Program-made: the position numbers and the translations under genes
The notes under the pieces: generated by a model
Seen by the model: only the letters and a program-made list of their open reading frames with translations
The model's database searches: none
What the model was told of the DNA's origin: nothing
Part shown: positions 19,265 to 30,794 of the stretch, piece after piece
Layout: each line of letters begins with the position of its first letter
How positions within the stretch are numbered: position 1 is the first letter of the stretch
Origin: Hanleya hanleyi
Taxonomy: Eukaryota; Mollusca; Polyplacophora; Lepidopleurida; Hanleyidae
Reading direction: 5' to 3'
DNA: 64,000 nt
Assembly: GCA_036873755.1 (NCBI GenBank)
Contig: JAVTVY010016041.1
Location: 1 to 64,000 of the forward strand

Positions 19265-20454
19265 TATGAACTTGGGACACTTTGAAACACAATAATATTT
19301 TACTGTAATGTCACAGCTTATATGAAAACATCTGTTAGTCGTAACTTAAAGGTGTTCCATTTCAAACATATTAAACAATCCATACTAAAATGTACGCAAA
19401 CGAGAGATCCTGAAGGATCTTGGCGCCCACCATTGTCCGATAATTGTAAGCTAATGACTAGAGGATCTTTTTGTCCATTGTTACTAAGAACAGACAATTG
19501 ATTTGTAATTTTGTTTACAGAATTTCGAATCTGAGTGAAAAAGATTGAAAAAGGCCACTGAAAAACACCAAGATATGATAATAAGTTTCAGGAGTTTCAA
19601 GATTTCTAGAAACTTTACTTATGTCGGTTGTTATAATACAAGAGAAATGAGCAAAGTTAGTCTGAAAGTGAATGTACATGTACCGAGGATCCTTCGCCTT
19701 TGTTTTGTAGTATTTTTTTATTTATTTTTTTTTGCACGTGTCATCATTGGGTACTGGAAGCGAAGACCAATCTCTTTGACACTTTGGCATGAGCAATGAA
19801 ACATACTTCAGATTTTATAATTAGGAACGAATGCTAATTCTGTTCTGTTTCTTGGGCTATTTTGAGATATCTCTTTTAAGATACCATGCAGCTGCATGTT
19901 AATTATTGTGTTTGTTACTGTTTCTTATTCTATTCACTGTTGTCTGTCATCTTGTAATTGTACATGTATGTGTAATAGGTCTGTTGGGAGAGGCGTTCAA
20001 ATAGGCTCTGCCTGTTCGCCGATCCCTGTTTCCTGGTGAAATAAATATACTGTTTAAATCAAGATACCATGCTCGAAAATAGTAAGATGGTACAATAATG
20101 TTTAATACTGAAGGGATCCGGTCCGCGCAGTAATGTTGAAACTTCAAAAGTGCCTGGATCCTGATTATCTCCCTTGGATCGAAACATCCAGTAGTCTACA
20201 GTTGTCGAGTTGAGACAATGAGTCACAAGACTGAGGTCGGCATACGAAACGGTGGAGCAGTTCACTTGCTACTGCATGGACTAAAGAAGGCTGATTTAAA
20301 ATTTGAAGAAATACATTTTAATTCAGAATTATTTGAACTCCTTGATATGAAAGGTGAAGGTACGGATATTCTCTATAGTCAATATATAGAATATGCCCCA
20401 CCGTTTGATCCGCCGACTCTTGTGATGCAACGTCACTTGAGAATACCAAATTAA
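19265..20454. other. Non-coding interval between helicase fragment and satellite
   Basis: 19,295-19,410 resembles 36,125-36,230, the downstream flank of the second zinc-finger gene, so this is part of the local duplication history. A GAGGCGTTCAAATAGGCTC word before AATAAA at 20,039 looks like a LINE or SINE tail. An 78-residue ORF at 20,218-20,454 has no recognisable motif and is not called a gene. Confidence 0.5.
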
Positions 20455-22145
20455 TTTGGAGCGTAACTTGGATTTTCGAATCGGACCAAAAATGGTATCT
20501 TGCACTAATAGGCCCCATGTGAGACCTGTGTACCAAATTTCGGAAAAATCCGTGAAATATTTCCCAAGAATTCACGGTAACAATGTTTCAAGGGGAAATT
20601 CAAGATGGCCGCCTTGTGGCCATATTGGATCTTCGATTCGGACCGAAAAAGGTACCTTGCACAACTAGACCATAAGGGGAACCTGTGTACCAAATTTGAG
20701 AAAGATCCATGCAGTACTTCCTGAGAAATCACGATAACAAATTTGCATGGGAAAATCCAAGATGGCGCCTGTTTTGCCATATTGAATTTTCGAATCGGAC
20801 CAGAAAAGGTATCTTGTACAACTAGACGACAAGGTGAACCTGTGTACCTAATTTAACAAAGATCCATGCAGTAGTTCCTGAGAAATCGCAATAACAAAGT
20901 TTCATGGGGAAATCCAAGATGGCCGCCTGATGGACATATTGGATTTTGGAATCGGACCAAAAAGGTTTCTTGCACAACTGGACCCCAAGGGGAACATGTG
21001 TACCAAATTTGAGAAAGATCCGTGCAGTAGTTCCTGAGAAATCGCGATAACAAGGTTTCATGGGGAAATCCAAGATGGCTGCCTGGTGGCCATATTGGAT
21101 TTTGGAATCGGACCAAAAAAGGTTTCTTGCACAACTAGAACCCAAGGGGAACCTGCGTAACAAATTTGAGAAAGATCTATGCAGTTGTTCCTGAGAAATC
21201 ATGATAAGGTTTTACGGGAAAATCCAAGATGGCCGCCCTGTGGCCATATTGGATTTTCGAACCGGACCAGAAAAAGTATCTGCACAACTAGGCCCCAAGG
21301 GGAATATGTGTACCAAATTTCAGAAAGATCCATGCAGTAGTTCCTGAGAAATCTTGATAGCAAGGTTTCATGGGGAAATCCAAGATGGCCGCCCTGTGGC
21401 CATATTGGATTTTCGAATCGGACCAGAAAAGGTATCTGCACATCTAGACCCCAAGAGGAACCTGTGTACCAAATTTCAGAAAGATCCGTGCAGTAGTTCC
21501 TGAGAAATCGTGATAACAAGGTTTCATGGGGAAATCCAAGATGGCTGCCCTGTGGCCATATTGGATTTTCGAATCGGACCAGAAAAGGTATCTGCACATC
21601 TAGACCCCAAGGGGAACCTGTGTACCAAATTTCAGAAAGATCCGTGCCGTAGTTCCTGAGAAATCGCGATAACAAGGTTTCATGGAGAAATCCAAGCTGG
21701 CCGCCCTGTGGCCATATTGGATTTTCGAATCGGACCAGAAAAGGTATCTGCACAACTAGGCCCCAAGGAGAATCTCTGTACCAAATTTCAGAAAGATCCA
21801 TGCAGAAGTTCCTGAGAAATCATGATAACAAGGTTTCATGGGGAAATCCAAGATGGCCGCCCTGTGGCCATATTGGATTTTCGAATCGGACCAGAAAAGG
21901 TATCTGCACATCTAGGCCCCAAGAGGAACCTGTGTACAAAATTTCAGAAAGATCCGTGCAGTAGTTCCTGAGAAATCGCGATAACAAGGTTTCATGGGGA
22001 AATCCAAGATGGCCGCCCTGTGGCCATATTGGATTTTCGAATCGGGCTAGAAAAGTTATCTGCACAACTAGACCCCAAGGGGAACATGTGTGCGAAATTT
22101 CAGAAAGATCCGTAAGTAGTTCCCGAGAAATCGCGATAACAAGAA
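20455..22145. repeat. Tandem array, about 156-bp unit, about eleven copies
   Basis: The phrase AATCCAAGATGGCCGCC recurs at about 20,598, 20,755, 20,911, 21,069, 21,221, 21,376, 21,533, 21,689, 21,845 and 22,001, a period of 155-158. Units carry GGCCATATTGGATTTTCGAA, CAACTAGACCCCAAGGGGAA and GTAGTTCCTGAGAAATCGC in order. Because 156 is divisible by three, long minus-strand open frames persist; they are not genes. The last units are most alike and the first are degenerate. Confidence 0.9.
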
Positions 22146-22246
22146 TTGTTTACGGACGGACGACGGACTGACTGACTGACGGACGACGGACCACGGACGA
22201 AAGGCGATTTGAACAGCCCACCATCTGGTGGTGATGGTGGGCTAAA
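22146..22246. repeat. GAC-rich microsatellite and terminal hairpin of the array
   Basis: ACGGACGGACGACGGACTGAC-type repeats (22,152-22,200) are followed by a perfect stem, AGCCCACCATC / GATGGTGGGCT, around a TGGTGGT loop at about 22,215-22,243. The layout (tandem core, microsatellite, 3' hairpin) resembles non-autonomous Helentron or Pearl-type elements of marine invertebrates. Confidence 0.65.
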
Positions 22247-22299
22247 AAGCCAAAACAAGACTATGCAAAGGTATATGGACAGAGTAACTATTCCTATGG

Positions 22300-23679
22300 C
22301 TATTGAATATTATATGTTCCGTGATCCTGTAGGCTGCTTATCTTTGAACAGCTATATGAACATCTGGTGCACTTGTATGGCTTTTCACCACTAGGAGTCC
22401 TTCCATGTGCATTTAGGTTCCATTTGTGTGAACAGCCATGTAGACAGAATGAACAGTTGTATGGCTTTTCACCAGTATGTGTCCGTTCATGTTTCTTTAG
22501 GTTCCCTTTCTGTGAACAGCTAAATGGACATAGTGAACAATTATACGGTTTTTCACCAGTGTGTGTCCTTTCATGTTTCTTTAGGTTCCCTTTGTGTGAA
22601 CAGCTAAAAGGGCATAGTGAACATTTATATGGCTTTTCACCAGTATGTATCCTTTCATGTTCCTTTATGTCCCTTTTGCATGGACACCTATATGGACAGA
22701 AGGAGCACGTGTGTGGCTTTTCACCAGCATGTGTTCTTTCATGTGCACTTAGGTCCCCTTTGCATGAACAGCTATATGGACAGAGGGAGCATTTGTATTG
22801 CTTTTCGCCAGTATGTTTCCTTTCATGCTTCTTTAGGTTCCCTTTCTGTGAACAGCTATATGGACACAGTGAACATTTGTATGGCTTTTCGCCAGTATGT
22901 ATCCTTTCATGTTCCTTTAGGTTTCCTTTCTGTGAACAGCTATATGGACACAGTGAACATTTGTATGGCTTTTCGCCAGTATGTATCCTTTCATGTTCCT
23001 TTAGGTTCCCTTTGCGTGAACAGCTATATGGGCAGACGAAGCACTTGTATGGCTTTTCACCAGTATGTATTCTTTCATGTTCCTTTAGTTTCCCTTTCTG
23101 TGAACATCTATATGGACAGAGGGAGCACTTGTATGGCTTTTCGCCAGTATGTGTCCTTTCATGTGCCTTCAGTTTCCCTTTCTGTGAACAGCTGTATCGA
23201 CAGAATGAACATTTATATTGTATTTCACCAGTATGTGTATTTTCATGTTCCTTTAGGTTCCCTTTCTGTGAGCAGCTATATGAACAGAGTGGGCATTTAA
23301 ACGGTTGTTCGTCAGTATGTGTTATTTCATGTCTGTCAAGGCTCTTTTTGTTTCTACATATACATGGACAGAATGTACATAAATATGGTTTTGTATCAGT
23401 ATGTCTCCTTTCGTGTCCGTCTAGATTTCTTTCCTGTGAACAGCTATATGGACAGGACGAGCATTCGTATGGCTTTTCACCAGCATTATTAACTCTTCCA
23501 GGTTCCAATCTTCCTTTAATGTCCGTTTCTAAATTGCAAACTGTTACAGATTCGTTGGGCAGTTTTGTATTTTCTCCCGTCTTGAAGTTTATCATGTACA
23601 TGGCCACAGGGAATGGACTGTCAGAGAACAAATCATCCACATGTGTCTGCTCATCATCAGAACACTTCTTGAGAAAGGG
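22300..23679 (-). CDS. C2H2 zinc-finger protein 1, exon 2 (finger array)
   Basis: The exon starts after a TTCTTCAATTCAG acceptor (23,680-23,682 is the CAG) and encodes 459 residues to TAG 22,300-22,302. Joined in phase 0 to the 67-codon exon at 24,380-24,580, it gives about 526 residues. An acidic linker is followed by about 14 tandem fingers of 28 residues with TGEKPYKC linkers. Most read CSLCPYSCSQKGNLKEH: the usual Phe four residues after the second Cys is replaced by Cys. The recognition helices are nearly identical (QKGNLKE), so repeated sites may be bound. Finger 13 has lost its second His and the last finger is incomplete. Likely a nuclear DNA-binding regulator; target unknown. Confidence 0.9.
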   Translation of the reverse strand, partial: PFLKKCSDDEQTHVDDLFSDSPFPVAMYMINFKTGENTKLPNESVTVCNLETDIKGRLEPGRVNNAGEKPYECSSCPYSCSQERNLDGHERRHTDTKPYLCTFCPCICRNKKSLDRHEITHTDEQPFKCPLCSYSCSQKGNLKEHENTHTGEIQYKCSFCRYSCSQKGKLKAHERTHTGEKPYKCSLCPYRCSQKGKLKEHERIHTGEKPYKCFVCPYSCSRKGNLKEHERIHTGEKPYKCSLCPYSCSQKGNLKEHERIHTGEKPYKCSLCPYSCSQKGNLKKHERKHTGEKQYKCSLCPYSCSCKGDLSAHERTHAGEKPHTCSFCPYRCPCKRDIKEHERIHTGEKPYKCSLCPFSCSHKGNLKKHERTHTGEKPYNCSLCPFSCSQKGNLKKHERTHTGEKPYNCSFCLHGCSHKWNLNAHGRTPSGEKPYKCTRCSYSCSKISSLQDHGTYNIQ

Positions 23680-24379
23680 CTGAATTGAAGAAAGAAAACA
23701 TCAGCCTTATTTTTATAACATTTCAACTTCAATGTGCCCAGTTATTAAATACATATTCAAAAATCCGACTGCATAATTAATTACAGCTTGTGAATTTAAT
23801 ATAAACTTGTAGCATACTCGACCATGAGCCGTTACAACGATATCCAGAAGCTGATAGATCACATTAAAACTTGATCTAAAAATAACGCTCCATATGTTGC
23901 TTGTCGCTGATTAAAGATTTGGGCAAAAAACCGGGCTTCTTTGTTGAAGGACCCAGCTGTATGCAGATCAAGTTAACACGTTTTACCCGTCTCACTTTTC
24001 AGCGAGATAGCAACAAGTATAAAGTTTATGTAAAACTCATCTTCTTGTGTACTTTAACTTTCATCAGATCGATATATTATTCTCTGGAAACCGTGATATT
24101 CGATTATACATTCTAGAATTTAGATATATCAATCAATTCAGAGATATTTCTGTGTTCATAATATCGCGTGATCAAGCGGTCTTCCCCACACAGTTGAGAC
24201 CTGACCTTGACATTTTAAATATACATCCCTAAATCGTGGAAAGATCTATGATTGTTCCGTACTCACAAATTGGAAAAGGGGATGTTGATTCCAGATCTAC
24301 ATGAGCGATAAGTGGGATGGGGAGCGGTGTTTTTAGATCTGCTTTTTAATCCGATTGACAAATATTTTTCTTGGCTTAC

Positions 24380-24580
24380 CAGTACTTGTTCACATGGATC
24401 ATACTCAAAACCACTTTGTTGTTCTCCATCCTCATACTGGACTGTTGGTTCTGTTTTCACTGTTACATCTCCATCTTCCATAGATACATTTGCGTAATGC
24501 CAGTAGGTTATCCCATCATCTTGTACCAATGGTCCTGTCTCTTGATCAAGAGACTCCAGTTGTACTGACAAGTCTTCCAT
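24380..24580 (-). CDS. C2H2 zinc-finger protein 1, exon 1 (acidic N-terminus)
   Basis: ATG at 24,578-24,580 opens 67 codons ending at a GTAAGC donor (GT at 24,378-24,379). The intron is 700 bases and phase 0. The exon is acidic with a sumoylation-type VKTE at residues 41-44 and no KRAB, BTB or SCAN signature. It differs from the paralogous exon at 38,947-39,147 at a handful of residues. A possible 3' splice site (TTTATAG) four bases before the ATG suggests a further 5' untranslated exon upstream that I cannot locate. Confidence 0.8.
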
Positions 24581-25103
24581 TGTCCTATAAATTATGATAG
24601 ACAATTTAGTCCCACTGAAATAATACCACACAAGAGTCATGCTTACACAATGTGACCACTTTTGTTCATTGCTTGAATGAGAAATGTGAGGTAATCGGTC
24701 ATTAGTGTAAACGTCTAATCTTATAGTAATAATTATTGCACCAGTCACGTGTGAACAAGGTTGTCGAAAGCTACAGGACCCTAAAGGGGCATGGTAAAAC
24801 AAATTCTTGGATATTATACTTGACTGCAATGGTGGATTGAAGGTGACACTTTGGATAATAGGTGGATTGGAGACGGTACTTAGGAGATCATACTTTTCTA
24901 CAGCCCCCCTCCACTTTTCCATTTTCATTCTTGGACAAAAGAATCGCTCCGGCACAACAACCAACGGCGTCGGAACGTAATTGAAAGTGGAGGGTGGGGG
25001 CAAAACTTTCAAAAGTCAGTGACCCAAAAGGGGCGGCGGAAGCAATTTCAGATTGGTTCGACCAAGGATCACAGCACTATTAGGCAAGGGTCCAGGGGCC
25101 GCC
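24581..25103. other. Upstream flank of zinc-finger gene 1
   Basis: Matches 39,148-39,962 with a MITE missing. No ORF is credible. It could hold the promoter or first exon, but no TATA or initiator is convincing. Confidence 0.45.
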
Positions 25104-26016
25104 GAGTCCATGACATTATCCCCCAACAACAGTTTCCCCACCGACATTTTCCCCACCGACATTTACGTTCATAAAGTTAGACCGCGGTTAGCAGTTCGTT
25201 ATTCGGGACCAGTCATTCAGCGGCTCATAACAGCGCCCTCTGGCGTGAGATTTGGGATATTAACATGCAAAGATATTAAGCATGATATTCTCTCTTGCTA
25301 TACAGAGTTTGGAGTTCAAAGTACTCATAGTAAAAAAAAAGTACAGATTTCCATATCTGAGGAAATAATTGCTGGTCTCCCCGAATAATGAACTGCGAAC
25401 TGCGAACCGCGGTCTAACTTTGTGAACGTCCGTCATTTCCCCACCTTGATTTTTTTTTAAAGTTTGCACTTAAAGTTATTTATTCGGATCGTAACTTAAG
25501 AAGATTATATGCCAATGAATGAAAAGTGATCAAAAATTCCCGCTGCATGAAAGCGACAAAAATTTAATATTATTATTTGATCACTTCATCAACACTGCCG
25601 ATATTTTCCGCTAGATTACTAGTCATTCGAATATGAATTGAAAATATTTCATTCATAACGATTTAGACAGAACTGAACTTTCAAACAATACATTATCACC
25701 AAAAAAAAATCTACTCAAAAGTATTGATTATTCACTTTATAGGCACAGAATATATATAGCCTTGCCGGAAATTGAGGAAATAACACGATAGTTGAATTCA
25801 AATTTGATGCGATCGGTAGACCTACATAAGACCGTGCCAAGATATAAATAACAGCCAGAAAACAGATCGTAATTATTACAGTACGTATAATATTAGGGTG
25901 GGGAAAATGTCGCCTGGGGGAAAAATATGTCGTGTGGGTATACTGTCTTGGGAGAAAATGTCGGTGGGGAAAATGTCGCTGGGGAAACTGTCGTTGGGGG
26001 ATAATGTCGGTAACCC
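25104..26016. mobile_element. MITE with GGTGGGGAAAATGTC-type terminal repeats
   Basis: A 913-bp insertion bounded by a 9-bp duplication GGGGCCGCC (25,095-25,103 and 26,017-26,025). The homologous locus in the second segmental copy has one GGGGCCGCC (39,954-39,962) and no insertion. Ends are inverted: GACATTATCCCCCAAC near 25,112 and GTTGGGGGATAATGTC near 25,993, each followed inward by tandem GGTGGGGAAAATGTC words. There is no transposase ORF. A smaller MITE (25,165-25,429) is nested inside. Confidence 0.8.
25165..25429. mobile_element. MITE with ACGTTCATAAAGTTAG terminal inverted repeats, copy 1
   Basis: About 265 bp with imperfect inverted ends of about 33 bp. Same family as 39,642-39,898. 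Non-coding. Confidence 0.75.
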
Positions 26017-26084
26017 GGGGCCGCCTATGCTATGGAAGCTCTGGGTTTCTAGATTGCAGGAGATGCATTCTGAGTTATTTACGG

Positions 26085-26905
26085 TGCATTAAATACCATA
26101 TTAATGCTCTATAAAATGTTGAAAGTCTGGGTCAAAATAAAATATTTACAAAGTCTAGGGTCACATTCTCTTTCAACAAACGAAGCGGAGCTTTCTTGTG
26201 AATCTGCGCCAGTCTCAGCGTTAACAAAGGGCGTATCGTCAACCTCTTCGCCGACAGAGGGCTGGCGAGATTGATGAGAAAAATATTTCAGAATTGACAT
26301 TGTCAGACTAAAGAACGAGGAGAAAGAGATCAGATTGTGAACAGAAGAATAAATATTTCACAGAAACGTCCGGTAAAGCTCCCTTGAAAGCTGGAGAGTA
26401 GATAACGCCCTAGCTTTATCGACGAGATTCGAAAACTAAACGATGATTATAGGCCTATATAGATTTATCCGACTGTACACTTAAAATGTACAGTTGGTGC
26501 TGCTGACGGTTAAATATTACAAGTCAGCAACGCCACCTGCATATTTTAATAATAATACTGACGGTAATTACATACACGAATTAATCAACCCTGAAACAAT
26601 GGCTATAGGACAGAACATCACCGCACTGTGGTGAAAGTTTATTGAGTGGGACACTTAAAATTTCGGTATAAACAGTTTATGTGATCCTGGCATACTATCT
26701 GTAATTCTTAGGTGGGGACATGGTAAGCTAGGAATGTCGAAAAGTAGGGGGAGGGAGGAGGGTCAAAGATATCCCGCCCCCCCCCCGTGGTGGGTCCCCC
26801 CTTCCCTCCGACGTACGCCACTGAGTCAACGGACTTTTGTAGGCAAAAGTACACCAGCCAAATACAGTATCTTCTATAACACACTCCCGTTAAGGTTTAT
26901 TCATT
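26085..26905. repeat. Segmental repeat, uninterrupted copy (Ngaro empty site)
   Basis: Contains both halves that flank the Ngaro insertion, joined at 26,587/26,588. Also contains the single GGGACATGGT (26,715-26,724) corresponding to the target of the palindromic insertion at 40,581. A stem-loop with arms 26,496-26,507 and 26,523-26,534 is shared with the other copies. Confidence 0.85.
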
Positions 26906-27974
26906 GCCCAATGGTTCAAGAGCCCAGAGATTACCTCTCTAAGGCGAGTGAAAGGTTAAAGCTATACATGGAACCAAAAAAATAAACACATTTATAAGAA
27001 TTAATAGCTCAGATGTAGAATAAATTCCTATCATCAACTAAGATTGTTCTCCTCAAATATAGTTATACAGGAATGTAGTTATACAGGAAAGCCAGGCTTT
27101 GTCGAACATAATATGATGATTATAGTTTTTAGAACAAGAATGCTTAAAGTTTTCATGCTTTCATGCATGCCACCAGAGGTTTGTGTGTGTGGCTGTGTTT
27201 GCTCTGATAGACCTATACTTACAAAATTTTGGCGGCTACTGATGTCTATACTGTTTGTTAAATCTTGCCATGTCTGACCATTTATTGGGCGTTCAATCGT
27301 TTACATCAAAATCAAGACCAAAACTAGATGACGTTCAACCAACATTTCCCGGGATGTGCGCGCCACAACAACCAGTTCAATCCAAGGGTAGTACAAAAAA
27401 ATCACCGACGAGTCTCACGAAACGCGGACTATACAAACCATCGTCTACACGGTGCATTGACATATGACACTCGATGTAATTCTGTGGTTCGTAATCTCCC
27501 TCTCCAGCCTATATTTACAGCATTATATAGATTTTATCCATCGATAGCCAGTGTAAAATCCTACGAGATATTCTCTCATTTGCAAAATGTCCGGAATCCT
27601 TTCGTCGGCAAAATAAGGAGAACCGTTTACATTAGAACCTTGATTTTTGGCATGAACGTGCATTAGGGGACTGTTATTAGGGACTTAGGGACTTAGGCAC
27701 TAATCCAGGCATTTTTGGGGGACTACCGCGAAACCGAAAATCCGCAAAAATGCAAGAAAACATTCTGGGCAAAACCAATGCGCAGTGCTAAATTGGCGGT
27801 CTGCATGGATTTCGTCAAGAAGCACGATGTGGGTGTGAAAACTTAGTCTCTCCACCTGCTGCACACATGAAATAATCAATCATTTCTTCGATAAATAATA
27901 AAAGTAAATCCAGTAGGTTGATTTTAAACCTCCTACGTTCATGGAAATGGTCAGTCTTAGGTCAAGGTACACAC
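26906..27974. other. Non-coding interval in segmental copy 1
   Basis: Matches 41,500-42,210 in part (for example the stretch with TGTGTGTGGCTGTGTTTGC). No gene seen. Short ORFs here are not conserved between the two copies. Confidence 0.5.
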
Positions 27975-27978
27975 TTAA

Positions 27979-28539
27979 CCCTATCTGGCCTGGGTTTTTT
28001 GGGACCTGTCCAGGCCTGGGGGTGCCCCCCTCCTCTAATTGTTTTTCTTACCCCTTCAGCTAGGGGGCTGAAATTTACCACACTATACCCTCGGGTCAAA
28101 CTCTACCAGAAAATGTAAAAAAAAAAAAAAAAATCCAACATGGCCGCTTTGACGTCATTTTCAAAACTGCATTTTTTGGTAGATTTTTTTGTCAGATTTT
28201 CCTAATTTTTTATTTATGTATTTTCTCCGCAAAAACTGCATGATAAATTAGTAAATATTTATGTGATGTGGAATAAAAAAGTTTTTGCCCACTTTTTATC
28301 GCGGAAAAGCAGAAATTTCGAAGAAATATGACCAAGAAAAAATCACTTTTCTGGTACCCCACGTGGCCGCCATCTTAAATTTACCTATGATCCTCTGCTC
28401 GTGGAGTTATGCAAGTAGTCTCCGAATGACCCCAGTATGATAAACAATAAATTCACGGAGTTTCAGCTCTCCATTTTGTGTCGTTCCCGAGATAGCGCAG
28501 AAAGTTTTGTAGGCCCCGCCCCCGCCCGGCCAGATAGGG
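27979..28539. mobile_element. piggyBac-like MITE
   Basis: 561 bp with terminal inverted repeats CCCTATCTGGCC...GGCCAGATAGGG and TTAA on both sides (27,975-27,978 and 28,540-28,543). The TTAA target and CCC-starting ends are piggyBac hallmarks. Related copies are at 47,365-47,966 and 51,553-52,049, and a right-end remnant is near 42,215-42,307. No transposase. Confidence 0.8.
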
Positions 28540-28543
28540 TTAA

Positions 28544-29345
28544 ATCATATCAAACCCTACTTCGTAGCTCCTGTGACGTTAGCCACGATACTCCTGTATG
28601 GATAATATTCAACAAATTATCCTACTGTTAAAAGAAAGGAATATTAGGCTTACATTGAATGATAATTTTGGCAACTTCAATTCAAAAATAGGTTAGTTAT
28701 CACTGAATAAAATATTTCCCACACTGTATCCCATGTTAATATGCAGAAAATACTAACCACAATTTGAAGTCGAGGATCCCGCGTCAATGCCTGTTACTGG
28801 GTTACTGTGGAAAAGGCGTTTTGATCGTTTTGATTGACTTAGGGAATTAAGAATTGAGAAATAATTGTCATACTTGAATAGTCTGACTAACGTCACTGGA
28901 CCTACGAAGTAGGGCGAGGAAGATGACCTGGGGGTCCAAGCGTAATGTTATAGGTCACCTAGATGACATGGGGGTCCAAGCGTCATGTTATAGGTCACCT
29001 AAGTAGGTCATTTTTTTATCAAAAGTAGGTCAGCTCAGAACTTGCTGGTAACAGTCTCCTAATGCACGTTCATGCCAAAAATCAAGGTCCTAATGCCAAC
29101 GGTTCTCCTTATTACGCCGACGAAAGGATTTGGATGGACTCACTGACTGCCGCTGACCGACTCATTACAGGGCAATTTGTAAATGAGAGCCTACTTCGTA
29201 GAAAAAACAATGGAACTATGAACAACAATATTCATCAAGCAATGATAAATGGCGTCAATTGTACTTTAAATTCTAAAATATACAGTTTAATTACATGGCA
29301 ATGTGACTAATGTCACAGGACCTACGAAGTAGGGTTTGATATGAT
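28544..29345. mobile_element. TIR element with CTACTTCGTAG ends
   Basis: The left end AAATCATATCAAACCCTACT (28,543 onward) is inverted at about 29,320-29,345. Inner words GTCACAGGACCTACGAAG and TTATAGGTCACCTA recur. A block reading CCTAATGCACGTTCATGCC recurs at 29,055, 43,065 and 51,055. Related copy at about 42,340-43,480. No credible ORF. Confidence 0.6.
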
Positions 29346-29964
29346 TTTAGTGTATACTCGAGAGACGACTTGGGGGCGCTCTACGGGAGACGCTCGAGGC
29401 CGGAATGACTTGGGGGTCCTCTATGTAGAAATAACCTGAAATCCTCTCAAAATGCCGAGGTTTATAGGTCACCTAAGTAGGTCAGCTCAGAAGTTGCTGG
29501 TAACAGTCCCCTAATGCACATTCATGGCAAAAATCAAGGTTCTAATGTCAACGGTTCTCCGTTTGCCGACGAAAGGATTCGGATGGACTGGCTCACTAAC
29601 TCACTGACTACCGAACAATTTGCAAATTAGAGTCTACTTCGTGGAAAAATAACAATAACATACACACACAACTATCTTTCTTAGCCTAGACAGTGAACGT
29701 TCGGAATTTAATAGTTTCCTGAGCCATTTTGTCCGCCGGGGTTCTCGGGAATTCTGTAAATCCCTAAATTGTCAGAATTACAACGCATATAAGGGAAGTG
29801 GGAAGAGGTGCCGACATACTGACAGAGCCACATGACTTCACAGTAGTCTTCTAGTTAACCTATTCTAAAGAACATACCAAGAATCTAACGATTCCTGATA
29901 TGTGTTGTATCTTAGGTAGGCCTACGCTTTCAAGAAAGCTCTGGTGGGGCATTATCAGAAGAAA

Positions 29965-30610
29965 GCGAACCTGACTAGACATGCATTTTCCCTAATACTG
30001 ATGGAGCATACGTAACCCTATGTCCTAACACTGCTTGACACTTGACTAGACATGCATTCTCCCTAGCCCCGCTTTGACACTCGACTAGACATATTTTCAT
30101 AACCCCGCTTTGACACTCGACTAGACATAAATTCCTCAACAGCCATCTTTTTTGAAACTCGACTGTATATACATTCCCCCCTAACCATCTTTGACACTGG
30201 ATTGGACAAATTCGCATCTAGCCCCGCTTCGGCACTCGACTAGGTATGCAATTCTCACCAACCCCGTTTTGACAGTCGACTAGACATAAATTCCTCCTTA
30301 GCCCTGCTTGGACACTCGAATAAACATGCATTCCTCCCCGGGCAACCCCCTCGTTGACACTAGTCTAGACATACACGCCCCCTAACCCTGTTTAGACATT
30401 CGACTCGACATACCTTCCGCATTAGCCCCCTTTTGACACTACACAGACATTCCTTCATGACCCCACCTGGACTCTGGACTAGACATAAATTCATCCATAA
30501 CCCCACTTTGTCACTGGAGTAGACATACATTCCTCCCTAGCCTCTTTTGACGTTCCACTGGACATAGATCAACCCTGCATCGATACTTGACTAGACATAC
30601 ATTCTCCCTC
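29965..30610. repeat. Minisatellite, about 40-bp unit, about 15 degenerate copies
   Basis: Units read approximately TTGACACTCGACTAGACATA followed by CATTCCTCCCTAACCCCGCT. The same array occurs at 43,985-44,520 in the second segmental copy. 29,350-29,965 between is non-coding. Confidence 0.85.
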
Positions 30611-30794
30611 TGAAGTGATGTTTATTGAGATTTATTCTGAAAGCTGCAATACGGAAGTGGTGTCGAGCTTTCCATCTTTCTACTTACAACATTGCGAGAA
30701 GAAAATCTCGAATACGGGAGCGATGTAGAGCTTTCCATCTATCAAGTTTGCAAGATAGAAAGCTGAATTGTCAGGTGTTACACCAACCATGTTC

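Noticed and set aside
20218..20454. 78-residue ORF upstream of the satellite
   Set aside because: No recognisable motif and no second copy in the window; could be an exon but cannot be supported.
21199..22065. Minus-strand ORFs of 200 and 81 residues across the 156-bp array
   Set aside because: The unit length is a multiple of three, so a stop-free frame repeats. The product is just the repeat.
20455..22145. CRISPR-like array
   Set aside because: Units are contiguous 156-bp homologous repeats without distinct spacers, in an animal genome.
22367..23683. 438-residue plus-strand ORF antisense to zinc-finger gene 1 (and 615 residues at 36,420-38,267)
   Set aside because: It is the complement of a repeated 84-bp finger unit with no stop; repetition in phase keeps it open. 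No domain of its own.
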